Shown here: positions 49,526-59,363 of the stretch, in pieces
Layout of the letters: each line of letters starts with the position of its first letter
Position numbering within the stretch: position 1 is the first letter of the stretch
Assembly (NCBI GenBank): GCA_037893225.1
Contig: JAZGUH010000123.1
Coordinates: forward strand, 682,001 to 746,000
Direction: 5' to 3'
Source: Hippasteria phrygiana
Lineage: Eukaryota > Echinodermata > Asteroidea > Valvatida > Goniasteridae
DNA: 64,000 nucleotides
Notes under the pieces: model-generated
What the model saw: only the letters and a program-made list of their open reading frames with translations
Databases searched by the model: none
What the model was told of the DNA's origin: nothing
Translations under genes and position numbers: made by a program

Positions 49526-49792
49526 ATGAATCAGGACATCGTCGATCGGTGGGCACGGGCGAGAAGACTCACCAAGCGAATTCTGACCAAGCTCATCACG
49601 GACTAAATACTGACCATAGTCTATTGCGCGCAGGAACAGCTGGGCTGCAAGGGATCCGAGGAGGACTGGCCGTGTCAGTGGGACCACGCGTGTCTGTTCT
49701 TCGGCATGAGTCCTGAGAGCTGCCTCGATGATTTTCTGCCCCAACACTTTGATGAAGCCATGCAGTTGCTCGACATGGGAAAATTACTACTA
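49526..49792 (+). pseudogene. Unknown coding fragment, possible later exon of the WW-PC4 gene
   Basis: A frame from 49526 reads basic QDIVDRWARARRLTKRIL. A TAA stands at 49604-49606, then the same frame continues with GSEEDWPCQWDHACLFF and LPQHFDEAMQLLDM to about 49780. Composition looks like protein rather than chance. A pyrimidine-rich stretch ending in CACTACAG lies just before the start, fitting a 3' splice site. I recognise no family. Its position directly after the PC4 part suggests one split gene. Confidence 0.45.
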
Positions 49793-50410
49793 ATATTTTA
49801 TGCTCATTCATGGGCTCGAACACTGAGATAAACTCAACGATTGCAGACATTTTGAATGAGTGGAAGACTATCAATCAGATATCGTCATTTCGTTCTATTC
49901 GATGTTTTTCAACAGCACTACTGAACTTGTTCAATATACAGTTGATCTCATAGAGTGATATTTTAAATAACCTAAATAAATTGTTTCCAGGTTGTAAAAT
50001 GTTCAAGTAGTACTTTGTAGCTAATGTTCTAAATGCCCAAAGAATGTTCCCGGTTCCAATATTAAGTAACATAGTTTAGTTGGTATTGCTGTTGCTAAAG
50101 TGATGGTGGGCAAAGTTCCAAGTTTGACTAAAGAATTGAATAAATGAAACGTTTGAAGAGAGAGAGAGAGACAGACAAAAAAAACACAGACATTCTCTAG
50201 CGTGTTCATTTGATGATGTTGGTGCAAATTTTATCATTTACATTGAGAGCCTTACATTGGTCACTTCATTAAATTTTACTCTATTAAATTATGGAGAAAA
50301 TTGCCCATGGTAAGTTATCCATGCAAAATTGACAAGATTTACTTAGAAAATGTTATTATGAAATGTTTTTCTCACGGACGAGTTCTATGCTTGATTGCTG
50401 GACGGGTTGT
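49793..50410. other. Spacer between WW-PC4 and polymerase genes
   Basis: A GA-rich microsatellite (GAGAGAGAGAGAGAGACAGACA) lies at 50156-50177. No further coding sequence was recognised. Confidence 0.4.
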
Positions 50411-52890
50411 TTAATTGTTGGTTTTTATTTGTACTTTGAACATGTGTACTTTAAACTAACTAATTTTGTATTCTCTCTTTTTGTTTGTTTTAAAGGACAT
50501 TTCAGATGGAAATATGTCCGAGAAGGCTGATCAACCACCCCAAGAAGAGAGACGGCGAGTACTGTATCCATGCCCGGAGTGTAAGAAAACTTTGACACGA
50601 AAATTCAGCCTAAAACGACACAAGCAGCACGTCCATGTTTAAGATGCTCCCAATATTCCTGCACCGAAAGCGTTTAGATGTCGCCAATGCGACAAGTTTT
50701 TTAGTGGACATGACATCCTGAGAAGGCATCAACGTGTTCATGCCCGGCCACCACCTCAACAGGACGTACCGGCACCGAACCAACCAGCAGCAGCACGCCC
50801 ATAACGATCCTTTGCCTGCCTAATCTGTGGCAGAACATTCAGCAGGCGAGACAATATGAGGCGGCACGTAAGAACAGCGCACCATCCTCTTGCCCCGGCT
50901 GATCCCATGGTAGAAGACCCGATCCACTTCCCAATTAGATTGGGAAGAGTTGACCGAAATGAGAATGCTGACCGCGTCGGAGATGATTTTGATGATGAAG
51001 AGGATCAGGAACTGAACAATTTTTTGCGTGAACACTGGCCCTCAGTCAGAACTCGCCATGCAACAGATAGACCCGTGCAAGACATGTACAATTTTAGACT
51101 GGTGGGTTCGCGACGCATTGGAGCTGTTGTTGATATGGCGGCTGCTTTGAGTGCAGTCTTTAGTCAACTTCGGCAACGTGTAAAAATTAATGTGTCATTC
51201 GGTTTGGTCTTACGACATTCCTTGACGGGCGAGTTAAGATATTTTCATCCTTGTCATAACAATGCCCGGTTCTTTGAGGAGCCATTCATCATCACGTCCG
51301 AAGCAGATCTTGAATTATTGATAGAAGAGCTGAACGAGGCTGGTATTGCGGAACATGGACAGCGGCAGTGGCTGGACACAGGGTGGACAGTTGAGTCAAT
51401 AACTAACGTGACCGTGTTCATTAACAAGACCGATTTTATCATCGGTGTGTTGCCAAGAGGACTTATCAATTTGAAACGAAACCGACAAACCGGACAGCAT
51501 TATAATGATAAACTGTTTTTTCCGGTGCGTGGCCCTCCATATCAATCATTTGGAACGCGACACACACCACTTATTACACCGGTTTCGTAAAGGTGTTAGA
51601 AATCCGAATGCAGATGGGGTAACTCAAATTAATATTCAAGTGTACAAGAAGGATGCAGACTTAGAGGGAAAGGAGTCAGAGGGGGAGGAGTCAGCAGAGG
51701 AGGAGCATCAGGACCGAGAAAGACAACGAGTAAGAGCTGAACTTGTCCGCCGTTCAACCCGCCGTTACCTTAGCACCCCGAATTTAAATCTTTGCGGGAC
51801 ACATTTTTCGTACATACGTGACTTGAATAAATACAGCAAGTCGTATGCTTGTTCAAAGTGTGGACAGTGCTTCAATAAAGCACACAATGTGCACCGCCAC
51901 AAAATCTCTAGTGTGACTCGAACGTCCGTTATAAGTTTCCCGGTGGTGCGTATTGGCTTCCCATGACAGTCTTCAACAAACTTGCCGATTTAGGGGTGCA
52001 CGTCCCTGCCGATCCATATTGCTCCACGTACGACTTTGAAAGTTATTTTCAGAGAGTGCCGAACCAGGGGTAGGCCAATGGACGACTCAGCTTGGAAATT
52101 TTCAGCTGTAGTATTGCAAGCAACGTTCCCGGTTACGAGGCTCCGAGGTGCTTTGTAACAACCGGGAGATCCAGTAACCTGGTGGATCAAATGGTGGATC
52201 ACCTGCACAGCATCTCACACGCCGCGCACGAAAGGTTGCTGAAGAGGTACGAGGACATCTTTGATCAGCTTGACCGACTCATTGAAGCAGCCAACAACGG
52301 CAGATGGGCAGCAGACAACAACCAGGAAAAGGACACACCCAGCCGAACACTTCAAGGAGGAGTTTGGAGACTTCTTAGAAGAATTGCCGGTCCTGGGTTT
52401 CAACAGTGGCAAGTACGACGTTAATCTTATCAAGCGACACCTGTAGTCAAAACTTCAAAGAGACGACCCTCTGAAATTTATAGTGAGGAGGACCGGGACA
52501 TACGGTACATGGCGCTGGAAACCTAATGCTTGAAATTTCTGGATGTGACAAATTACCTCGCCCCAGGCTACAGCTACATGTACATGTATGCACAATTTCT
52601 AAAAGCTTATGAAGTCGACCAAGAAAAGGGGTTCTTTCCATATGAATGGATTGATTGCATAGAAACACTAGAATGCCCTAACCTACCACCACATGAAGCT
52701 TTTTTCAGCAGGCTAAAACAAAAAAACATAACCGATGAAGAATATGCTTACTGTAAACAAATTTGGGAGAGCAAAAACATGAAAACTATGAAAGATTTTC
52801 TGAATTGGTTTAACAACCTAGACGTCGTACCATTCCTATAGATGCACTGCAAAAATGAGTAAATTTTATGCCGACCGAGGCATGGATATG
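50411..52890 (+). mobile_element. Polinton/adintovirus-like gene remnant, copy 1
   Basis: The stretch 50411 to about 52260 is collinear and roughly 95% or more identical with 62052-64000. It includes a shared non-coding leader with a pyrimidine-rich 3' splice-like end (TTTGTTTGTTTTAAAG). Past the end of the second copy, homology to the polymerase family continues to about 52886, then stops before the polymerase palm. Terminal inverted repeats, integrase, capsid or ATPase genes typical of complete Polintons were not found in the window. Confidence 0.65.
50514..52886 (+). pseudogene. C2H2 zinc-finger + protein-primed type-B DNA polymerase, N-terminal part
   Basis: Starting from the ATG at 50514, three C2H2 fingers lie in one frame: CPECKKTLTRKF..., CRQCDKFFSGHD... 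and CLICGRTFSRRD... . In-frame TAA codons stand at 50640-50642 and 50802-50804. A long open part (50856 to about 51512) follows, then CFFRCVALHINHL after a 1-base loss. A fourth finger (CSKCGQCFNKAHN) comes next, then the exonuclease motifs YDFES (52029) and LGFNSGKYDVNLIK (about 52391), and FLDVTNYLAPG (about 52538). These are the ExoI/ExoII/ExoIII-region blocks of the DNA_pol_B_2 family of Polintons and adintoviruses, which copies linear DNA from a protein primer. Further stops stand at 52071-52073 and 52444-52446, plus several frameshifts. Palm motifs are absent. It is clearly dead as it stands. Confidence 0.82.
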
Positions 52891-53672
52891 AAGTGTGGAA
52901 GAGGGGGCAATGTTGAGGAAAGTAATAACGGTAATTTGCAATGTATGACAACTGCACATCACACTTCTTATGAATACTATGAGGCACATTCGTTGCATTC
53001 TTTTCTGTATTTTTAGCATACCCAACTATTTGTGGTTAACTGCATATACTGGGTCGTCCATCTAATGCTAAAGTGCTTGTTTTTGTAGCACAGCAGAAGT
53101 TACTCAAATATTGAACTGAATAGTTTTTACTACTGATAATGAGGCGGTACGATTTATTGTATGCGCATACGCTCTGCTGCTACTTGCAAAGTGATCACAA
53201 CCACATTACAACTGAAGTGGGCAGCATATTGGTGCTGCCAAGTGGCCCAACCATTTTTGGATTTGTTTGCCCATGGGACATCAATGTCAGCATTTAAAAG
53301 CTTTCCAACGTGATCAACAGCTTACAAACATAGCAGTATGTCGGGGTAATTACTAGCATGTGAAAAAAAAAAACTGGTACACTGCGGAAGATTTCTCATT
53401 TTTTTCCCAAATATGCCATACAAACATGGTTAAATTACTTTCTATTTTCAGCCAGAAAAGTCACCTCCGCATCTGCAATGGTGTTCTCTCTTATCTATAA
53501 ATGGAAATTATGAAGAAAAGTAGTGAAGCATATGTCTATTTTGTTTCTGTAAACTGGCAAAGGAACTCCATCTCCTGACAGGGGTGAGGGAGGAGCTCTC
53601 CATCAAGGCAGAAATGGGAACTTTAGCCACATACAGCTCCTCCTGTTAAAACAAGATCCATTAAACTGCAGT
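52891..53672. other. Spacer, no gene seen
   Basis: Polymerase homology fades after 52886. Nothing else was recognised. Confidence 0.35.
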
Positions 53673-53737
53673 GTGGATCTCCATGCAAAGCTCACAAGAT
53701 GTGAGTCACAACACGTCAAAACATCAATCAGGAAGCC

Positions 53738-54058
53738 TTGGAACGTACACCTACAAAACAACACAAGGTACATTTGGCGAAACACACATCCCAGGCCCCC
53801 TCAAAGAGAAAACCACCAGATGTGCTCTCCCTCCCAGGAACCAGCAAGCGGGCTACCTTTTCTAAAAAAAAAGCATTGCAGAAACCAGTTCAGAAAAAAT
53901 GTAAAATTTGTCCCGTCATGTATGGCAGCAAAAAAGACCTTGACCTTGTCAGCAAAAATGGAAAACAAGCAGCATGGCTTGGGTGTGAGACAGCAGAATG
54001 CAAGTACTAGGCTCATGCACTTTGTGCAAAAATCTACATCAGGCCACGCCAACAAATA
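53738..54058 (+). pseudogene. PHD-like zinc-finger fragment
   Basis: The frame shows CKICPVMYGS, then about 22 residues on WLGCETAECKY, a TAG, and AHALCAKIYI in the same frame. Cysteines and a histidine are spaced C-x2-C, C-x4-C, H-x2-C, like a variant PHD finger. TAG replaces the tryptophan usual before AH. Such fingers occur at the C-termini of some DDE transposases and in chromatin readers. The upstream part is lysine/serine rich without a domain, so the source gene cannot be named. Confidence 0.45.
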
Positions 54059-54059
54059 G

Positions 54060-55360
54060 AGAATGTGCCTAAAACATCAAAAGTGATTGTTCAATCACAG
54101 TAGACTGCATAGTGTCATCTTTCTTGTCATTTCAATTTGATTTCAGTCAGTAGAAATACCTACTGATGGTCCTTAATTCCCACACTGGCATTGTTTGGCT
54201 CCACATCCCATTCGAGGTCAATTTGTTTTGGAAGTAACATTTGGTGGGGGGTATCAAAAATATATAGATGTTTAAATCAACACAGAGCAGTTTAACAGTA
54301 CATGTAATTGGCCAAGCATGAAAATAATCATTAAATTCTCAATGGCAGGGACAAACGATTTTATGAACGAGTTCCTTTATACTAGCAGATTTCAGGTTTG
54401 ATCTTTCAGCGAGTTAAATTATTATAAGACTTGCCACTAAGAGTTTTATTTTTTTTTAGTATTTACGGTTACTATTTAAGCTTATTTCAACTTTAAAAAA
54501 AAAAGTTTTATATATTTTGATATATACACACGTGCATAAAGAAAAAGTAAGGCCAAATAAAAAAAATACTTATACAGGAACAATCCCTCCCATACCAAGA
54601 AACAAGTTGCTGACAAAATAAGACACTATGGACTCTCAGGGTTTTTTGAAAAGAAATGTGGCTTCTTGGGAGGGTCGTGATGCTTATAAAAGGTGCTCCA
54701 GCAAGCTACTGGCTTGTGTGTTGGCTTTGGATAGGCCTTTAAATGCATCATTCATACCGTCTAAAAAGTGTCTTGATCGTAGAAGAAAATCAAATGATCT
54801 ACAAACAGTTTCTTGTTGAAATACAGATTGTGATTCCATGCGGACCATGTGAAGACATTTGGCATCTACAACATACGTACATGTACATTGCACTTTGCTA
54901 AACTTGATTCTGGTTGATAAGGAAGATGACGGAATGTTATACGCGGCTCTGGATAGCACCATCCACAGCTACATGTACCTGTGGTCAGCGACTTGAAAGA
55001 CTAGAAATCAAGTTAAAGACGCACTAAAACCATTTCTAAAAAGTCAAATTAAGTGTTTTACCTTTTAAATGTTGTATCAAAGTTCCTTTCAATGATAATT
55101 TTTGTTGTTTTTCATGTCAGCATGTTGTGTTAATTTGCGAATAAAAACCAATGGTTTTGTCTCCGAGTTTCGTCTCTTCGCTAAAACTTTCTCCATTCAG
55201 CTCCCAGAGGGCACTGCATAAATATTGTCGCAGGTTCCCTGTCCGATATCAACGTAAATGCAATGTGCAACATGAAAACCTGTGTAATGTCGTGACGTTT
55301 GTTGTTGTAGATACGGGGTTGTAGATGCGGGGTTTTACGCTATGTGCCTAGCTAGCTGTA
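54060..55360. other. Spacer, no gene seen
   Basis: A+T-rich, with TATATTTTGATATATACA near 54511. Open frames below 95 codons overlap on both strands and have no domain. Confidence 0.4.
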
Positions 55361-55381
55361 TATGTGTCATCAGATATCACG

Positions 55382-55777
55382 ATGCCCAGAAATTGTGTGA
55401 TCGGCGGGTGCACAAGAACTTGTTCCAAAAACCGTGATACGCATTTCTTTAAATTCCCCAAAGATGTTAAAGTTTGTAGAGAATGGGTAAGGTTTGTCCA
55501 GACAATGCGTGCAGATTTCAAGTTGTCCGACGTGACAAAGTTTTCGCGTATTTGCAGCCAACATTTTGATGGCGATTTTCAAGACCAATCATCTAGAATG
55601 AAGCAACAACTGGGCAACGATACCAAGTTTGTGTTGAAGAAAGGAGCAGTGCCTAGCTTGAAAGCCCCATCATCCGGCCCAACCAACGCTACCGACAACA
55701 TGATGACCGATGGCGATGTGATAGCTCATTCAGCTAGACCATCGAGAGGGGCCTATAAGAAGAGGGAGAAACAAAGG
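55382..55777 (+). CDS. THAP-type zinc-finger exon
   Basis: MPRNCVIGGC starts the frame; I prefer this ATG over one six codons upstream because THAP domains begin M-P-x-x-C. HFFKFPKD follows, then W at residue 34, then FSRICSQHF, and finally GAVPSL. These are the ligands C-x4-C and C-x2-H with the THAP core tryptophan and phenylalanine. THAP domains bind DNA in transcription factors and in P-element-type transposases. The exon ends in a good donor (CAAAGG|GTATGC) at 55777, exactly on a codon boundary. A 3' splice-like site (CATTTTCTTTTCATTTAAAAG) lies at about 56620-56645. Unlike its neighbours it has no internal stop, so it may still be functional. Confidence 0.75.
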
Positions 55778-55875
55778 GTATGCCTAGCCTAGGCCTAGGA
55801 CGGTGTAGGCCTTTTCTTATTCAGTTATTGTTCATGTAGATCGCAACAAATTTGTTTGTTATTATGTTAACATCA

Positions 55876-56136
55876 AAATTGGGAAAGAATTTACTGCCTA
55901 CCCCCCCCCCCCCCCCCCCCCCCCCCCCGTCCCCCCCACACTAAAATCGGTCAGGAACAGCACATTTTGGTAAATAACCAACCATGCATCTGTGTTTGGA
56001 ATTATATAAACACTTGGCACAGGTTGTGCCACATATACTGATATAGTTGTTATCAATGTGAGTTAATTATTTTCCAAGATTTTGTTGTTCCTGGCCGATT
56101 TTGGTAGGGGGTATTGAAGTAAAATCTTTCCCAAAA
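55876..56136. mobile_element. MITE with ~50-bp inverted ends and a poly-C tract
   Basis: The left end TTGGGAAAGAATTTACTGCC, a poly-C run, then AAAATCGGTCAGGAACAGC are mirrored on the right by GTTGTTCCTGGCCGATTTTG, GTAGGGGGTATT and GAAGTAAAATCTTTCCCAAA. A shortened relative lies at 27191-27290. It sits in the presumed intron after the THAP exon. Confidence 0.8.
55901..55928. repeat. Poly-C tract (28 bases)
   Basis: Expansion of the short C run that belongs to the left inverted end of the surrounding MITE; the right end has only GGGGG at the same place. Confidence 0.9.
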
Positions 56137-56659
56137 TTGTTCCCATGTCTAGAGTAATTAGGACCCTCTATCGCCTTTAAAAAAAACATTTTGACATATC
56201 AGGCGATGGGGTAAAAGCAGTCTGCAGTGGTCGAGTGGTTTCCGAAGAAATGTCTGAAGTCCCAACATTCGATTTCACTCCTTGCAATGGCCACAAAAAT
56301 ACTAGATACGCCGCTCAATTCCGAGAGACACCCGTCGCTAAAGTTGTTATGGCAGCCATCTTATTTTTTGTTTGTGACTTCTCTTCTCGTGAGACGTCAC
56401 GTCATGTGACTTTTCTTCTCCTGAGACGTCACGTCATTACAGCGATCCAATGATACGCCTACCTCAAGAATCATTCATGTAGACACACAAGGGAAAGATT
56501 ACACCATGTGTGTATGTCCAACATATTTTACACATGTGAACATTTGAGCACTTTCGTAAATTCTCACAAATTGAAAATGATGACCTGTTGATTGAATGTG
56601 GTAATTCTTAATTGACAGTTTGTCATTTTCTTTTCATTTAAAAGGAACAGGGGCCGAAG
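56137..56659. other. Presumed intron sequence
   Basis: Two GAGACGTCACGTCAT(G/T) repeats stand at 56390 and 56423. No further gene was seen before the splice-like site near 56645. Confidence 0.35.
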
Positions 56660-57250
56660 ACTTAGAACTTTAACGACAAAATGTCCGACGAGGGCAAAAT
56701 TGTGAGAAGTGTGCAGGAATTAGACATTGCAGGTATATGAATAGTACTATTGAATGCCTGCATGGAAACATCTAGTCCACCACGTGGAAGCTGATAGGAA
56801 CTGTGTTGTGTGCATCACCCCAGCTACAATGTCAACGTAAACCTGGTCTGCAGCGGATGTACACATGTACCGAATCTACATTGTACACATGTACATCCGA
56901 AGGACTGTTTTTACCAGTATCACATTAAGGACCTTTACAGGCCGTGCCGCCGCGCCATCGTTGTCCATTACATGTATAATCACGAATCAGCATGAAATGA
57001 AAAGGAAGCAGAATTGGTCGCAAGAAGAAACCATGGTCCTTATTGTGATTTGGGGAAGAGATCCCACCAGGAAGAATTTAAGAGCCTGCAATACAACTCG
57101 AGAGTGTGGGCCTCGATCCTCACCAAATTTCTGCCTAATTTTCCTGATTCACCGTACAAGGACATGAACATTCTTGTTGAGTTTTCACAATTGTTTGCTT
57201 CGTGGGCAGGTACATGTACAGTGTAGGCCCTACTTTGGATGGGCTTAACT
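56660..57250 (+). pseudogene. Myb/SANT-like gene, copy 1
   Basis: Paralogue of 58690-59360. The first exon (56681-56732) encodes MSDEGKIVRSVQELDIA and ends at donor AG|GTATAT. The later exon has NWSQEETMVLIVIWG. After a 1-base loss, KSLQYNSRVWASIL follows: the tryptophan and acidic/hydrophobic spacing of a Myb/SANT-like (trihelix) DNA-binding domain. About 130 bases present in copy 2 are missing after CCGTACAAGGACATG, so the domain is shortened. It ends at FASWA with a donor (GGGCAG|GTACAT) near 57209. Such domains are found in PIF/Harbinger second proteins and in host factors. Confidence 0.6.
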
Positions 57251-57346
57251 TTAACATTATATGTACATGTACATGCAACAGCATGGTGGTTTTTTTTTGC
57301 TTCAGTTATTTAAATTCTTGTATTTGTTTTATATTTCTCTTATCAG

Positions 57347-57560
57347 CTTGCTCCATTGGGTATAAACTGGATGGGTATTCGAGATACAAGGCGATTAATA
57401 GCCAAGTTGCAGAACAGATGAATTCATCCCTCCAGCGAATCAAAGTTCAGCTTTCATATATGGGCCAAGACAATTTTTTGTGGCATTGTCGGTTTTTTGT
57501 GGGGAAAAAACATAAAGAAACAATGTGGTCATTAAAGATACAGAAGAATCTCTGTATTTT
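57347..57560 (+). pseudogene. KDZ-transposase-like C-terminal segment
   Basis: A strong 3' splice site (ATATTTCTCTTATCAG) ends at 57346. The frame after it reads NSQVAEQMNSSLQRIKVQLS then YMGQDNFLWH. The order N-(T/S)-Q-x2-E-Q, S-x-L, SYM and x-NF resembles the late catalytic/C-terminal region of Kyakuja-Dileera-Zisupton type transposases. The match is by eye and weak. It may be the next exon of the Myb/SANT gene or a separate remnant. Confidence 0.35.
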
Positions 57561-57775
57561 ATTACCCTGAACTACTTGGACATTCATTAGGAGCCTTTCG
57601 AGATCCTTGGGGTATATTTTCATGTTACACAATGCCTAGTTCCCTGCTAGGCATATATTACTTATCCCCACAGAAGAATGGGTTGTGTCTCTGTCCCACA
57701 TACATGTACCATATCACCGAAGGCCGAATGGTATGTGGGACGCTAAATTAGTGGAGTTATCTTCAAGTAAACTTG

Positions 57776-58285
57776 AGGCACAGTAAGGTGGAACAGCCTT
57801 TTATCCATACGCCAAGGTTGCCATTGACGAAAAGGTAATTGGTTGGAAAGGGCGGTGGAAGTATACAAACAGTACAATGCCTCAAAGCCCAAAAAAACAT
57901 CACATCAAAACATTTGGGCTTTGTGATAGTGCAACAGGCTACGTATATAACATACTGATCTACTTCGGCAAGGAGACATCGTACGACCCAAACCAAGACA
58001 AGGCAAGTGGGCATGCAGAAAAGGTGTTTCAATACCTGAAAGAGCCTATCGGGAAGGGCCACCACATTTATGCCGATCGCTTCTACACCACTCACAAGCT
58101 AATCCAGTTCCTCACTGATAGGCAGTTGTACTGCACTGGCACACTGAACATCACCAGAAAAAACTTCCCACCAGAACTAAAAACACTCAAACTTGAGCAT
58201 CACGAGTCAAAATCCTTCAGAAGCGAAGCTGACGACATCCTCTTTGTTGCATGGAGGGGCAAGAAAGCCCGCAAACTACATGTAT
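57776..58285 (+). pseudogene. Old piggyBac-like transposase fragment
   Basis: The frame reads AIDEKVIGWKGRW (first catalytic D at 57826-57828), HHIKTFGLCDSATGY, then GKGHHIYADRFYTTHKLI (second D at 58075-58077) and DDILFVAWR. These are ordered DDE_Tnp_1_7 motifs, as in piggyBac and the domesticated PGBD proteins that cut and paste DNA at TTAA. The frame is lost at 58285 where a minus-strand SINE has inserted. The third aspartate region and cysteine-rich tail are not found. It is much diverged from the piggyBac at 59638, so it belongs to a different family. Confidence 0.8.
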
Positions 58286-58510
58286 GCTTACTTTATTTTA
58301 TTTTATTTATTTTTTATTTTATTTTGACAACATCCAACAGCGCGAGCGCCAAAATAGGATGGATATAACAAACATAAATAAATTAAGTAAACAGAAGGAG
58401 CGGGATTCGAACCTGCGACCTCCGGGTTACCGTACCGGCGCTCTACCAGCTATCTTGCCCTATGTTGGCGGTCTCCTAAATTGTCAGCATCTTTGTTTGG
58501 GTGGGCGCTA
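58284..58510 (-). mobile_element. tRNA-derived SINE
   Basis: In minus orientation the head shows an A box (TAGCTGGTAGAGCGCCGG) and a B box (GGTTCGAATCC), the split RNA polymerase III promoter of tRNA genes, at about 58455-58392. A ~60-bp body follows and then an A-rich tail, visible on the plus strand as TTTATTTTATTTTATTTA at 58288-58330. No stable tRNA cloverleaf continues into a CCA-type end, so this is a SINE head rather than a tRNA gene. Confidence 0.8.
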
Positions 58511-58642
58511 GTCAGAAGTCATAAACCCAGAATGCCGTATAGCCAAGGATCACACCCAATTTTACGATACAACTTGGGAAGTGACATTGTGGGGATCACT
58601 CAATGAGGATATGACTTTTTAACTTATAATTCGTCAAAAACG

Positions 58643-58683
58643 GTAACCCGGAGGTTGCAGGTTCGAATCCCGCTCCTGCCAGT
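58643..58683 (+). mobile_element. SINE head fragment, opposite orientation
   Basis: GGTAACCCGGAGGTTGCAGG directly followed by TTCGAATCCCGCTCCTGCC matches the B-box half of the SINE at 58284-58510 but on the plus strand. It abuts the second Myb/SANT copy. Confidence 0.7.
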
Positions 58684-58689
58684 TTCTTT

Positions 58690-59360
58690 AAAAACTTAGA
58701 ATTTTAACGACAAAATGTCCGACGAGGGCAAAATTGTGAGAAGTGTGCAGGAATTAGATATTGCAGGTACAGAAATAGCCACTACCACGTGGAAGCTGAT
58801 AGGAACTGTGTTGTGTGCAGCACCCTAGCTACAATGTCAACGTAAACCTGGTCTGCAGCGGATGTACCAAACCTACATTGTACATCCGAAGGACTGTTTT
58901 TACCAGTATCACATTAAGGACCTTTACAGGTTGTGCTGCGCCATCGTTGTCCAATACATGTATAATCACGAATCAGCATGAAACGAAAAGGAAGCAGAAT
59001 TGGTCGCAAGAAGAAACGATGGCCCTTATTGTGATCTGGGGGAAGAGATCCCACCAGGAAGAATTCAAGAGCCTGCAATACAACTCGAGAGTGTGGGCCT
59101 CGATCCTCTCACAAATTTCTGCCTAATTTTCCTGATTCACCGTACAGGACATGAGAAAGCCTGAAAGACTGGATCGACTACCTCCAACGAGAATACTGAG
59201 AGGCAAAAGAATTATTAAAAAAATAATGCATCTGGATGAGAAAGAGTGACCTCTCCCTATTACAAGGAATTGAATGAAATTCTTGGTGAGTTTTCACAAT
59301 TGTTTGCTTCGTGGGCAGGTACATGTACAGTGTAGGCCCTACTTTGGATGGGCTTAACTT
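58690..59360 (+). pseudogene. Myb/SANT-like gene, copy 2
   Basis: It repeats 56660-57250: first exon MSDEGKIVRSVQELDIA at 58714 with the same donor, and SANT part NWSQEETMALIVIWGKRS unbroken here. The initiator ATG of copy 1 (56997) is ACG here (58983). It keeps about 130 bases lost from copy 1. These include a helical REY.EAKELLKK and NASG.ERVTSPYYKELNEIL, with a TGA where W is expected, after frame changes. The copy stops exactly where a piggyBac element begins (59364). Confidence 0.6.
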
Positions 59361-59363
59361 GAA

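Noticed and set aside
55382..55777. P-element transposase assignment for the THAP exon
   Set aside because: Only the THAP domain is visible; no downstream catalytic region of the P-element type was found, so a host THAP factor is equally possible.
58390..58456. tRNA gene on the minus strand
   Set aside because: A and B boxes are present, but the head runs into a SINE body and A-rich tail, and the acceptor stem does not close cleanly.
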